Shown piece after piece: positions 56,002-64,000 of a DNA stretch of 64,000 nucleotides. Within the stretch, counting starts at the first letter, position 1. Every line of letters starts with the position of its first letter. The stretch comes from Nocardia asteroides. Lineage in GTDB: Bacteria; Actinomycetota; Actinomycetes; Mycobacteriales; Mycobacteriaceae. Both the position numbers and the translations under genes were made by a program. Location of the stretch: assembly GCA_019930625.1 (NCBI GenBank), contig CP082844.1:7192001-7256000 (forward strand). The letters are read 5' to 3'. Below the pieces are notes generated by a model, which was given only the letters and a program-made list of their open reading frames with translations, was not told the origin of the DNA and did no database searches.

Positions 56002-56736
56002 TCAGCGCCGGCGGATGGTCCGCTGCACGCCGCGCATCTTCGCGCCGGCGGGCATGGGCCCCTTCGGCAGGGCGGGCCCGCCGCGCGCGCTGAGAGCGGA
56101 CAGCCGGCCTTCGATGAGGTCCATCCGCTTGGTATCGATGTTGCGCGGCAGCTTGGTGAGGTAGCGCTGGAGATCCTTGAGCGGCACCTGGCCTTCGTCG
56201 TTGCCGATGACGATGTCGTAGATCGGGGTGTCGCCGATCAGCCGGGCCGTGCGCTTCTTCTCCTGAGCGAGCAGCGACTTGACCCTCTGCGGGGCCCCTT
56301 CGGCGACCAGCACCACGCCGGGCAGGCCGATCACCCGGTGCACGGCGTCCAGCTGCGTGGTCGCGGCGATGCCGTTGCTCACCCGCCACTTGCCCTGGAG
56401 GTTGTCCAGCACCCAGGCTGCGGCGCCCGCCTGGCCCTCGGCCTTGCGGTAGACGCTCTTCTGCACCCGCCTGCCGAAGATGATGAACGCCAGCAGCGCA
56501 CCGAGCACCACGCCCAGCGGGACGAGGAACCAGGTCAGCCCGAAGATCAAGCCGATCACGACGAAGACGGCGGTGCTGCCGACCAAGGCGCCGATCATCA
56601 GCGGCAGCAGCAGCTTGTCTTCCTTGCGCTGCATCTGGAACGCCTGCCACAACTGCTTGCGGCGTTCTCTCGACTGCTGCTTGCGGGCCGCTTTCGCCGC
56701 GGCCTTCGCTTCCTTGGTGGGCTTGCCTGCTGCCAT
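56002..56736 (-). CDS. DUF4191 membrane protein
   Basis: A 244-residue membrane protein orthologous to mycobacterial Rv2219. It has a Lys/Ala-rich basic N-terminus (KEAKAAAKAARKQQSRERRK), two transmembrane helices (LLLPLMIGALVGSTAVFVVIG and LTWFLVPLGVVLGALLAFIIF), and a soluble C-terminal domain (about 115-220; LQGKWRVSNGIAATTQLDAVH, PGVVLVAEGAP, LKDLQRYLTKLP). ATG at 56736 has TATCCT 12 bases upstream, suggesting a leaderless transcript. No function is established. Confidence 0.9.
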   Translation of the reverse strand: MAAGKPTKEAKAAAKAARKQQSRERRKQLWQAFQMQRKEDKLLLPLMIGALVGSTAVFVVIGLIFGLTWFLVPLGVVLGALLAFIIFGRRVQKSVYRKAEGQAGAAAWVLDNLQGKWRVSNGIAATTQLDAVHRVIGLPGVVLVAEGAPQRVKSLLAQEKKRTARLIGDTPIYDIVIGNDEGQVPLKDLQRYLTKLPRNIDTKRMDLIEGRLSALSARGGPALPKGPMPAGAKMRGVQRTIRRR

Positions 56737-56788
56737 GACTCTCAGGATAGTGCCCAGGTAGTCGCGGCTTTGCCGTGCCCAGCCGGTC

Positions 56789-57232
56789 TCAGCCGCGGTG
56801 GGCGATCGAGCCGAGTGCGGTGAGATCCAGATCACCCGATGCTTCGGTCCATCCCATGGCGCGCAAATCGGCCGGGGCAGCCACACCGAGAGCGTCGCGC
56901 AAACCGACAGCGACCGAACTGGCGAACTCCACCAGGCTGTTGGGGGCGATAGGCCAGAAAAGGGTCCGGGTCCAGTTGTCGGCGTCATGCCGCACCGCGG
57001 GCTCGTGCCAGCCCTGCGCGCGCAGTTCCTGTGCGGCGGTCTCCGGAATCGGGTTGCTCAGGTAGTGGTTTCCGGCCAGTTCAGCAGACAGTTTGATGTC
57101 ATATTGGACGAACTGGACGTAACGATTCCCTGGAGCGGCGATGATCAGGGTCGCTCGTGAAGGCAGCTCCGAGAGGCAAAGCGCCAGCGCTTGCACGAAC
57201 CGTTCCCAGTCCGCGGTCGCCAGCTCACGCAT
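56789..57232 (-). CDS. TY-Chap-like protein
   Basis: A 147-residue soluble protein with the alternating strand-helix layout of the TY-Chap/YbjN chaperone-like superfamily (ATLIIAAPGNRYVQFVQYD, LSNPIPETAAQELRAQGWHEP, NWTRTLFWPI, SSVAVGLRDALG). ATG at 57232 has GGGGG upstream; the in-frame ATG at 57268 is less likely. It is 52 bases upstream of the DUF4191 gene in the same direction. A peptide-binding role is inferred from the family only. Confidence 0.7.
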   Translation of the reverse strand: MRELATADWERFVQALALCLSELPSRATLIIAAPGNRYVQFVQYDIKLSAELAGNHYLSNPIPETAAQELRAQGWHEPAVRHDADNWTRTLFWPIAPNSLVEFASSVAVGLRDALGVAAPADLRAMGWTEASGDLDLTALGSIAHRG

Positions 57233-57672
57233 TATCAATCCCCCAAGCATTCGCACTGGGCTGATCATACGCCGACCGAGACACCGGACGAAGTATCTGC
57301 GACATCGCGGCGTTCATCCAGTCGGTACCGTTCGCCGTATCCTTCGTGGTCCGCGCCGCAGGGCCATAACCTGTGGCAGCTCCGGCGCGACCTACCCTGC
57401 GCAAACACCGGCTCGCGGCCGGGCGTCCGCGGCGGCCGGGACGCGGCGGCATGCCGCGAAGCGAAATTCGGATCGGAATCGAGAATGTCGATCGGTTCCC
57501 GTTTTCGCGCCGACCCTTCGGGCCGTCACCTCCTGACCGGGATCACCCCCGGAAGGTGACACCGCGCCGCAGCTCACCGCCATGTGGACGTGGCAGCGTG
57601 CGATTCGGACGGCGGCTCGACGACCCATGGTTCCGGGGGCTGGACATCCACGCGGGAAGACTCGATAGTCCA
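57233..57672. other. divergent intergenic region
   Basis: About 440 bases between the TY-Chap-like gene (minus) and the CocE/NonD hydrolase (plus). An open plus frame from 57373 exists but is Arg/Pro-rich without protein features and ends by running into the true start at 57673. No RNA or repeat recognised. Confidence 0.4.
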
Positions 57673-59340
57673 ATGGTGAGCGAACGAGCCGTTCTGTTGC
57701 GCGCCCTGGGCGGGCTGCTGCTCCTGCTGGGAGCCGTCACCCCCGTGACCGCGGTCGCCGAGCCCCTGCCCGTGCCGTACCAGTGGAAGCAAACGTTCAT
57801 CGACGGCACGGACGGCACCCGACTGCACGCCGATATCCTGCGCCCGGCCGGAATCTCCGAGGAGACCCGCACTCCCGTCATTCTCACCGTCAGCCCGTAT
57901 CGCGCGCACCTGGCGTATTTGACCGAGCCGCGCCTCACCGGGGGGCCGTCCACCGACAACCTCACCGCCGAGATGTTCCTCAACGCGGGCTACACCTACG
58001 TCATCGTCGACCTTCGCGGGTTCGGCGGCTCGAACGGCTGCCCCGACTATGGTGGCCCCGGGGAGCAAGCGGATGCTGCCGCGGCCGTGGAGTGGGCGGC
58101 GAGCCAGCCATGGTCTACCGGCAAGGTCGGGATGTTCGGCACATCGTACGAAGCCTGGACCGGCCTCATGGGGCTGGCGGGCGCACCGAAAGGCCTCGCC
58201 GCTGTGGGCGCGTTCGCGCCCGTCGGCGACCCGTACTCTTACCTTTACATGCAGGGCATCTCCTGGAAGTTCGCCGGCAAGCCGATCACCGAGAGCGGTG
58301 TGCGGCCCGCCGACTTAGCGGGGTTGGAACACCTGCTCATCGCCTCTACCCCACCGCATCCGGAGGACTCCGGCGAATATCAGGCGAATGCGACACAGTT
58401 GCCGTGGCAGTGCTACCGGCGGTACCTGGCCGAGATCGGCGATCACAATCCGGACACTGCCTTCTGGCGCGACCGCGACCTCGTCGCTCGATTGCGCGGC
58501 AATACGATTCCGCTTTTCCTCGGTCAGGGCTTCGTCGACTACAACACCCGGGCCGACCGGGTGTTCGACCTGTGGAACGGCCTCGGGCCCGGCGAGCACC
58601 GGGCCTGGTTCGGCCAGTGGGGACACCGCACCTGCCATGACAAATGCGGCACACCGCACTTCGACACCGAGTTGCTCGCGTTCTTCGACAAGCACGTCGC
58701 AGGCCGCGACGTGGTGGTTCCCGGACCGCGAATCACCGTCGGCCAGTTCGACGGACGCTGGCGCGCCGAGACCGCGTGGCCGCCCGCCGACGTGCGGCGG
58801 GTCCCGGTGGGACTGCGCACCGGCGAGTACACCGACCGGGGCCTGGTCCCCGGGCCCGACCGTGAACTCTGGTCGGTCTCCGCGCCGCTGGCCGGCGACC
58901 AGCACCTGTCCGGCATCCCCACCGCCACCCTCCGGCTGAGCGGCCCGGCGAGCGCGACGGTCGCGGTCGAACTCTACGACATCGCACCCGACCTGCGCGC
59001 CACCGTCATCACCCGCGGGATCGCACCCGTCCGCGACGTCGCCGAAGTCCGGCTGCTCGCCCAGGATTGGCCGATCGCGGCCGGTCACCGGATCGGCGTG
59101 CGAGTCACCGACGTGGTCGACGACGTGTGGTCGCACTCCCCCGCCTTCGCCTCGGTCACAGTGACGTCCGCGAGCATCGAATTGCCCCTGCTGACCGCAA
59201 CTCGTCACCCGGATCTGCCGGGAGGGCTCACCGAAGGCATCGTGAAGTGGCGAAACGAGAAGACGATCGCCTTGGACCCGAGCATGCTGAACAATGCAAC
59301 CGTGTCGATGAACCTGCCCGACCGCACCGGTGACCGATGA
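57673..59340 (+). CDS. secreted CocE/NonD family hydrolase
   Basis: A 555-residue exported serine hydrolase of the CocE/Xaa-Pro dipeptidyl-peptidase family. The signal peptide (LLRALGGLLLLLGAVTPVTAVAEP) ends near residue 30. The alpha/beta hydrolase domain has the nucleophile elbow GMFGTSYEAWTG (Ser near residue 159), an acidic residue in the DYNTRAD region and His in FGQWGHRT; a C-terminal jelly-roll domain (about 365-540) is typical of the family. Substrate may be acyl-amino or ester compounds. ATG 57673 is chosen for the signal peptide. It is the first gene of an operon with an M20 peptidase and a lipase. Confidence 0.88.
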   Translation: MVSERAVLLRALGGLLLLLGAVTPVTAVAEPLPVPYQWKQTFIDGTDGTRLHADILRPAGISEETRTPVILTVSPYRAHLAYLTEPRLTGGPSTDNLTAEMFLNAGYTYVIVDLRGFGGSNGCPDYGGPGEQADAAAAVEWAASQPWSTGKVGMFGTSYEAWTGLMGLAGAPKGLAAVGAFAPVGDPYSYLYMQGISWKFAGKPITESGVRPADLAGLEHLLIASTPPHPEDSGEYQANATQLPWQCYRRYLAEIGDHNPDTAFWRDRDLVARLRGNTIPLFLGQGFVDYNTRADRVFDLWNGLGPGEHRAWFGQWGHRTCHDKCGTPHFDTELLAFFDKHVAGRDVVVPGPRITVGQFDGRWRAETAWPPADVRRVPVGLRTGEYTDRGLVPGPDRELWSVSAPLAGDQHLSGIPTATLRLSGPASATVAVELYDIAPDLRATVITRGIAPVRDVAEVRLLAQDWPIAAGHRIGVRVTDVVDDVWSHSPAFASVTVTSASIELPLLTATRHPDLPGGLTEGIVKWRNEKTIALDPSMLNNATVSMNLPDRTGDR

Positions 59341-60707
59341 CGGAACCGGTCGACGACCTGACCGCCGAACGCCTCGCCGCCGCGCTGCGCTGTGCGACGG
59401 TGTCCACCGACGACCCGCGCGATGCCGACAGCGCCGCGTTCGACCGCCTCGACGCTCACCTGCGGGCGTCGTTCCCCCGCGTGCACGCCGAGCTCGAACT
59501 GCGGCGGTTCGAACACAGCAGGCTCTACCGCTGGCCGGGTACCGAGCCGGACCGGGTGGCCGCGATCCTGCTCGCGCACCAGGACGTGGTGCCCGCGGAC
59601 GATCCGAAGCGCTGGACTCACCCTCCCTTCGCCGGAGTGGTCGACGACGAATACATCTGGGGCCGCGGCGCGATCGATGACAAGAGCCGCGTGCTCGCCA
59701 TCCTGGAGGCGGTCGAGGCGGCGCTCGTCGCAGGCGTACGGCCGCGGCACACCGTGTACCTGGCCTTCGGGCACGACGAGGAGGTCTTCGGCGGCGACGG
59801 GGCCGAGCGGATGGCCGATCATCTGCGGCAGGCGGGCGTGCGCGCGGATCTGCTGCTCGACGAGGGCGGAGTGATCACCGCGGGCATCGTCGAGGGCGTG
59901 CGGCAGCCGGTGGCCACGATCATGCTCGGTGAGAAAGGCTACGCGACGGTGCGGTTGTCGGTCACCGAGGTGGGCGGGCACTCGTCCATGCCGGGCAAGC
60001 AGACGGCGGTCGGCCGGATCGCGCGGGCGGTGGCCCGCGTCCAGGACCATCCGATGCCGCTGCGCCTGACGCCGGTGATCGCGGACATGCTGGCCAGGTT
60101 GCGCGACGTCATGCCGGGACCGCGACGGCGTCTGCTCGGCCTCGCCGGCATCGCCGGACCGGTGATCACCCGCGTGATGGCGACCCAGCCGCAGACCGAG
60201 GCCATGGTGCGCACCACCACGGCGCCGACGGTGATCCGCGGCGGTGTGCGGGCCAACGTGCTGCCGCAGCGCGCCGAGGCCATGGTGAACTTCCGCATCC
60301 TGCCGGGGGACACGGTCGCCTCGGTGCTGGCGCACTGCCGGAAAGTCGTGCGCGACAAGGGCATCGAATTCGAGCTGGTCGGCATGTCGTCGGAACCGTC
60401 GCGGATCACGGAGCCGGGCCCCACCTTCGAGCTGATCGCCGATCTCGCCCGCGCCGTCGTCCCCGGTATCGCGGTGACCACCGGCATCGTGCCCGGCGCG
60501 ACCGACTCCAGGCACTACGACGATCTGGCGCGGACCCGGTGCAATTTCGCGCCGATCGTGCTGGACAACCGTGATCTGGCCTCGATCCACGGAACCGACG
60601 AACGCCTCTCCCGGGTCAACTACGCTCGACTCATCGAGTTCAACCGGCGGCTGATCGAGCATTTCGCGACGGTCGGCGCGCCATCGACGTCAGGAGCGCA
60701 GGCATGA
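59337..60707 (+). CDS. M20 family metallopeptidase
   Basis: A 456-residue zinc peptidase of the M20/carboxypeptidase S type. Metal and catalytic residues: AHQDVVPAD (His-x-Asp, residues near 82), WGRGAIDDKS (bridging Asp), FGHDEEVFG (Glu-Glu), and a late His in GATDSRHYDD. ATG at 59337 overlaps the upstream stop (ATGA), so it is coupled with the secreted hydrolase; its own stop overlaps the lipase start. No signal peptide, so cytoplasmic. Probably degrades peptides or N-acyl amino acids. Confidence 0.92.
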   Translation: MTEPVDDLTAERLAAALRCATVSTDDPRDADSAAFDRLDAHLRASFPRVHAELELRRFEHSRLYRWPGTEPDRVAAILLAHQDVVPADDPKRWTHPPFAGVVDDEYIWGRGAIDDKSRVLAILEAVEAALVAGVRPRHTVYLAFGHDEEVFGGDGAERMADHLRQAGVRADLLLDEGGVITAGIVEGVRQPVATIMLGEKGYATVRLSVTEVGGHSSMPGKQTAVGRIARAVARVQDHPMPLRLTPVIADMLARLRDVMPGPRRRLLGLAGIAGPVITRVMATQPQTEAMVRTTTAPTVIRGGVRANVLPQRAEAMVNFRILPGDTVASVLAHCRKVVRDKGIEFELVGMSSEPSRITEPGPTFELIADLARAVVPGIAVTTGIVPGATDSRHYDDLARTRCNFAPIVLDNRDLASIHGTDERLSRVNYARLIEFNRRLIEHFATVGAPSTSGAQA

Positions 60708-61591
60708 CGACCGAGCCGACGGCGGGCGACAGCGCGCCCGCCGAGCCGCCCGCCATCCGTACCGCGTCCGGGGAGTTCGACGGGATCGGCAGCGGAGTCG
60801 CGTGGCGCGCGTGGCTGCCGGAGGGCGCCGCGCGGGCCGTGGTCGTGCTGGTGCACGGTGTGGCCGAGCATTCCGGCCGCTACACCCACGTCGGACAGCG
60901 CTTGATCGCAGCGGGTTTCGCGGTGTACGCGCTCGATCACATCGGGCACGGGAAGTCCGCGGGCGGCAAAGCCAACATCGGCTCCATGGAAGGCGCCGCC
61001 GACAACGTGGCCGCCATGCTGGCCATCGCGAGCCGTGAACAACCCGGGGTGCCGCGCTTCCTGGTCGCGCACTCGATGGGCAGCCTGATCACCCTGTATC
61101 TGGCCACCCGCGCGCCGATCGACATCGCGGGCCTCGTGCTGTCCGCCCCGCCGTTGGACATCCCGGTGGGCAATCCGGTGCAGCGCGCGCTCGCACCGGT
61201 GTTGAGCCGGTTCGCCCCGAATCTGGGTGTGCTGAAACTGGATTCGTCGCAGATCAGCCGCGACCCCGCGGTGGTCACGGCCTACGACAACGATCCGCTG
61301 GTCTACCGGGGCAAGCTGCCCGCCCGCACCGGCGCCGAGATGCTGAGCGCGACGGATACGGTCAAGCAGCGGCTGGCGCAGCTCACCGTGCCGGTGCTGG
61401 TGCTGCACGGCACGGCCGACGCGATCGCCGCGCCGTCGAGTTCTGATCTCATCGAGCGGGGCGCGGGGTCGAAGGATCTCACGGTGATCCGCTACGAAGG
61501 CCTCTACCACGAGGTGTTCAACGAGCCCGAGCAGCAGAAAGTGCTCGACGACGTCGTCGGCTGGCTGGAAGCGCACCTTACCGAACAGTAG
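60704..61591 (+). CDS. monoacylglycerol lipase-like alpha/beta hydrolase
   Basis: A 295-residue alpha/beta hydrolase, similar to mycobacterial monoacylglycerol lipase Rv0183. Motifs: VLVHGVAEHSGRY (oxyanion hole), nucleophile elbow AHSMGS, acidic GTADAIA and catalytic His in YEGLYHEVFNEPE. The N-terminal 20 residues are Ala/Pro/Glu-rich and disordered. Start ATG 60704 overlaps the M20 stop. It hydrolyses monoacylglycerols or similar esters; with the upstream secreted hydrolase and peptidase it may salvage lipids or peptides. Confidence 0.92.
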   Translation: MTTEPTAGDSAPAEPPAIRTASGEFDGIGSGVAWRAWLPEGAARAVVVLVHGVAEHSGRYTHVGQRLIAAGFAVYALDHIGHGKSAGGKANIGSMEGAADNVAAMLAIASREQPGVPRFLVAHSMGSLITLYLATRAPIDIAGLVLSAPPLDIPVGNPVQRALAPVLSRFAPNLGVLKLDSSQISRDPAVVTAYDNDPLVYRGKLPARTGAEMLSATDTVKQRLAQLTVPVLVLHGTADAIAAPSSSDLIERGAGSKDLTVIRYEGLYHEVFNEPEQQKVLDDVVGWLEAHLTEQ

Positions 61592-61600
61592 TATCCCGGC

Positions 61601-62053
61601 ATGAGAACTACCGGATCCATCGCGTTCATCCGCGCCAGCTGGCACAGCTCGATCGTGGGCAAGGCGTACGAGGGCTTCCGCACCGAATACGCCGACCTCG
61701 GTTTCGATCCCGCCACCATCGACGTCTACGAGGTGCCGGGCGCGTTCGAGATCCCCCTGCACGCCAAGCGCTTGGCGCACTCCGGCCGGTACGCGGCGAT
61801 CGTCGCGTCCGCGCTGGTGGTGGACGGCGGAATCTACCGGCACGACTTCGTGGCGTCGGCGGTGATCGACGGGCTGATGCGCGTCCAGCTCGATACGGAC
61901 GTGCCGGTGTTCTCGGTCGTGCTCACCCCCCACCACTTCCACGAGCACAGCGAGCACGTCACGTTCTTCACCGAGCACTTCGTGACCAAAGGCGCCGAAG
62001 CGGCCCGTGCGCTGGCGGGCACGCTGAGCTCGCTGCGGTCGCTGCCGGTGTAG
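61601..62053 (+). CDS. ribH: 6,7-dimethyl-8-ribityllumazine synthase, type II-like
   Basis: A 150-residue lumazine synthase: it condenses the ribityl-diaminouracil intermediate with dihydroxybutanone phosphate in riboflavin synthesis. Conserved blocks: FIRASWHSSIVGKAYEGF, VPGAFEIPLHAKRLA, VDGGIYRHDFVASAVIDG with the catalytic His, and VVLTPHHFHEHSEH. The latter features match the decameric RibH2 type of Brucella and rhizobia rather than the RibH of the rib operon. It follows the lipase by 9 bases; TAGTAT just upstream with no ribosome binding site suggests it can also be transcribed leaderless. Confidence 0.9.
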   Translation: MRTTGSIAFIRASWHSSIVGKAYEGFRTEYADLGFDPATIDVYEVPGAFEIPLHAKRLAHSGRYAAIVASALVVDGGIYRHDFVASAVIDGLMRVQLDTDVPVFSVVLTPHHFHEHSEHVTFFTEHFVTKGAEAARALAGTLSSLRSLPV

Positions 62054-62118
62054 CCGCGGGCAGGCGCTCTCGCCGTCCACGACCGACGAGAGCGGGTCGT
62101 CGCCCGCCATCGGTCCGC

Positions 62119-62164
62119 TACGTCGGGCCAGGGCGGATACGTCGGGCCAGGGCGGATACGTCGG
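62119..62164 (+). repeat. 19-bp tandem repeat
   Basis: TACGTCGGGCCAGGGCGGA occurs at 62119-62137 and 62138-62156, followed by a partial third copy TACGTCGG (62157-62164), in the intergenic region after ribH. Confidence 0.9.
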
Positions 62165-62328
62165 TGCCGATCTGGTCGACCCTCGGCGATACGACACCCG
62201 CCGGGCGACGGTGGTCCCCGAGCAGTCGCGACCGACCCCGTCGTAGTCGAACCGCGGCGGCCGCGACACCTGGACGATCCTCGTCAGCGCGGCGCTCGGA
62301 CCAGTCGGCGCGGCGACTTCCGCCCGGG

Positions 62329-63273
62329 TCAGTGCAAGCGGATGCGGGCGATCAGCGCTCGGTGGTCGGAGCCCGGAACGGAGAGGGTGTGCAACTGTTC
62401 GGCGGTGGCGTCGGCGAGCAGGATGTGGTCGATACCGATCACCGGACCCCAGCTGCGGTCGTCGGGAAAGGTGGGCAGCAATCCGGCGCCGGTCTGGTCG
62501 GCCGCCGAGGCGAAGCGACCGCGCACGAGGTCACGGTAGGCCGTGTGGTCCCGGGTCGCGTTGAAGTCGGCGCCCACGATGGCGGGACCCCGTTGCGCCT
62601 CGAGGATTTCCCGGGTCCTGCGCATCTCCGCCTGCCACGCGGGGAAATCGAACGGCGGCGGGACCGGGTGGAACGCGAAGACCGCGATCGGCCCGCGCTC
62701 GGGGTGATCCATAGTCGCGGAGACGTTGTTCAGGATGTATCCGTCGTACTTCCTGTTCTCCCGCAACGGGTGCCGACTGTAGATGCCGGTGCCGCCACCG
62801 CCGTCGCGGGTGGGCTCGAGGTACTGATACGGCAGTTCGTCGAGCAGGCCCGCGCCCGCCAGCCGTTCGAGCGCGGCGTCGGTCAGTTCGTCGACGGTCA
62901 GCACGTCGACCCGGTTGTCCCGCACCGCACGCACCACCGCAGCCGGATCGGCCCGGCCGAACAGCAGATTCGATTGCATGACGGTGAGCGTCGGACCGCT
63001 CGCCGCCCGCCCTTCCGGCACGAACGCCGGCACCAGCGTCCACAGCACCGCCACGGCCAACACCCCGGCGAGTGCCGCGCTGCGCCACCCGCGTGCGACC
63101 AGCAGCAGCACCAAGCCTGCGAGGGCGCCGAACATCAAGTACGACGCCCCCGACGCGAGCAGTACCAGTCCACGCTGTTCCCACGCCCCGAAATGCAGCA
63201 CGATCCCGACGGCGCCCACGACCACAGCGCACCACCCCGCCCCGAGCAAGGCTCGGTCCATCCATTTACGCAT
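62329..63273 (-). CDS. membrane-anchored endonuclease/exonuclease/phosphatase family protein
   Basis: A 314-residue protein: three transmembrane helices near the N-terminus (GAGWCAVVVGAVGIVLHF, LVLLASGASYLMFGALAGLVLLL, AALAGVLAVAVLWTLVPAF) then an extracytoplasmic EEP-type domain with QSNLLFGRAD, VDELTD (metal Glu), GADFNATRDH (Asn/Asp) and the SDH motif PGSDHRAL near the end. Such proteins may cleave nucleic acids, lipids or phosphodiesters outside the cell. Start ATG 63273; an in-frame extension to 63342 lacks a ribosome binding site. Confidence 0.88.
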   Translation of the reverse strand: MRKWMDRALLGAGWCAVVVGAVGIVLHFGAWEQRGLVLLASGASYLMFGALAGLVLLLVARGWRSAALAGVLAVAVLWTLVPAFVPEGRAASGPTLTVMQSNLLFGRADPAAVVRAVRDNRVDVLTVDELTDAALERLAGAGLLDELPYQYLEPTRDGGGGTGIYSRHPLRENRKYDGYILNNVSATMDHPERGPIAVFAFHPVPPPFDFPAWQAEMRRTREILEAQRGPAIVGADFNATRDHTAYRDLVRGRFASAADQTGAGLLPTFPDDRSWGPVIGIDHILLADATAEQLHTLSVPGSDHRALIARIRLH

Positions 63274-63615
63274 GCGGTCGAGCCTAGGCAATGTCTGTGG
63301 GGACTCGGTGTGCGCCGAGTGTGGATTACAGGTGCGGGACACTTCGGCGGCTTCACCGTGTGGCGCGACCCGGCCCTCCTGAGCTGGCCGCGGAGCGTAG
63401 GCGCCACGGCGAGGGCAAGGAATGTACGTCGAGGAATTTCGAGCGACGGGACCGCTGACGGCCGAGAGCGCCGAAGACCTGGCGGCGGTGGCGGGTGGGT
63501 ACCGTCCATCGGCTCGATCGCAAGCACTACACCAAGGCTCGCGTGGTGCGCATCGAAGCCGCCGGACGCCCCCCGCAACCTGAGGGTTCGACGGGACACA
63601 CCGCGACCGACCGCG
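63274..63615. other. intergenic region without recognised gene
   Basis: About 340 bases between the EEP protein's start and the isochorismatase-like gene's stop. No gene, RNA, repeat or terminator hairpin was recognised. Confidence 0.35.
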
Positions 63616-64000
63616 TCACGACACGCGCCGCCTCATCAGCTCGCTCAATTCCGTCGTCTCGGTGGTGAGTGATCCGCCGGTGAATTGCAGCGTGGCACAA
63701 GCTCTCTCGGCCGCCTCCGGATGCCCGGCGCCGCATGCGTCGGTCACGATGATCGGCAGATAGCCCAGGTCCAGGCTGTGCCGGACGGTCGGCTCGATGC
63801 CCACTTCCATGGCGATGCCTGCCACGGCATAGGCGTCGATGCCGCAGTCGCGCAGCGCGAAATCCAACGGCGTCGCGGCGAACGCCGACATGGTGATCTT
63901 GTCGAACACCACCTCGTCCGGTCCGGGCGTCAACTCGGGCACCAGCTGGAACTGCGCAGAGCCCTGCGGGAAGCTCGATCGCAGGGCGGCCGGGTCGTCC
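63616..64000 (-). CDS. isochorismatase-like family protein, C-terminal part
   Basis: The frame is open to the right edge, so the start lies outside the window; 127 codons are visible. The sequence (ELTPGPDEVVFDKITMSAF, AVAGIAMEVGIEPTVRHSLD, LPIIVTDACGAG) matches the isochorismatase fold. In this subgroup the usual catalytic Cys (G-x-x-x-x-C-V) is replaced (GIAMEVGIEPT), as in YecD-like proteins, so it may not be a classic cysteine hydrolase. Metabolic role unknown. Confidence 0.85.
   Translation of the reverse strand, partial: DDPAALRSSFPQGSAQFQLVPELTPGPDEVVFDKITMSAFAATPLDFALRDCGIDAYAVAGIAMEVGIEPTVRHSLDLGYLPIIVTDACGAGHPEAAERACATLQFTGGSLTTETTELSELMRRRVS

Noticed and set aside
60620..62269. 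549-codon minus-strand frame over the lipase and ribH
   Set aside because: Shadow of two well-recognised plus-strand genes.

Overview
The window is high-GC actinobacterial DNA, most likely from Nocardia or a close relative. It carries type VII (ESX) secretion-associated genes (a PPE-like protein, EspG, WXG100 and YbaB/EbfC proteins, a DUF3558 lipoprotein) and many GTG starts with ATGA/GTGA overlaps. Around 53.8-56.7 kb the order glnA / RDD protein / DUF4191 protein matches the mycobacterial glnA1 locus. No rRNA, tRNA, CRISPR array or intact insertion sequence was seen.

Layout. (1) 1-8.7 kb, start of a defence island: a SNF2-type helicase (5' end cut by the window) translationally coupled to a 1359-residue Eco57I-like DNA methyltransferase, resembling the drmD-drmMI pair of class 1 DISARM; then a DUF4365 nuclease-like gene overlapping an unknown 393-residue partner; then a relic of a DUF234-type ATPase. 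(2) 9-13.5 kb: a secreted transglycosylase behind a CRP/GlxR-like site and a long leader, an XRE/TPR regulator, and three small genes. (3) 13.6-16.7 kb: an ESX-associated cluster (DUF3558 lipoprotein, unknown, PPE-like, EspG). (4) 16.8-25.4 kb: a complete Wadjet operon of the TIGR02677/02678/02679/02680 kind, jetD-jetA-jetB-jetC, with an extra fifth gene. (5) 25.5-27.1 kb: a damaged ESX effector cassette with two frameshifted genes. (6) 27.5-31.7 kb: a membrane protein and a STAND ATPase-TPR-kinase fusion. (7) 31.9-44.5 kb: a polymorphic-toxin locus: YbaB-like protein, T7SS-associated protein, WXG100 protein, and a 3039-codon frame carrying at least four toxin-like modules (an unnamed HELAE domain, an ADP-ribosyltransferase, a papain-fold deamidase, a nucleotidyltransferase). 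Two probable immunity genes lie inside it in another frame and two more follow it. (8) 44.6-53.4 kb: a frameshifted membrane protein, a WGR/beta-propeller protein, EF-G2, and a second ESX-associated operon. (9) 53.8-64 kb, core metabolism: GlnR-regulated glnA, RDD, DUF4191, a TY-Chap-like protein, an operon of CocE/NonD hydrolase, M20 peptidase and monoacylglycerol lipase followed by lumazine synthase, an endonuclease/exonuclease/phosphatase-family protein and the C-terminal part of an isochorismatase-like protein.

Regions 1-7 read as a continuous genomic-conflict island: DNA-level defence (helicase/methyltransferase, Wadjet, possibly DUF4365 and the STAND-kinase fusion) next to contact-dependent toxins probably exported by type VII secretion. 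Caution: four single-base indels, all in short homopolymers (about 26364, 26917, 44641 and 45128), break otherwise good genes. They may be sequencing errors, and the same kind of error could have fused the toxin modules into the 3039-codon frame.
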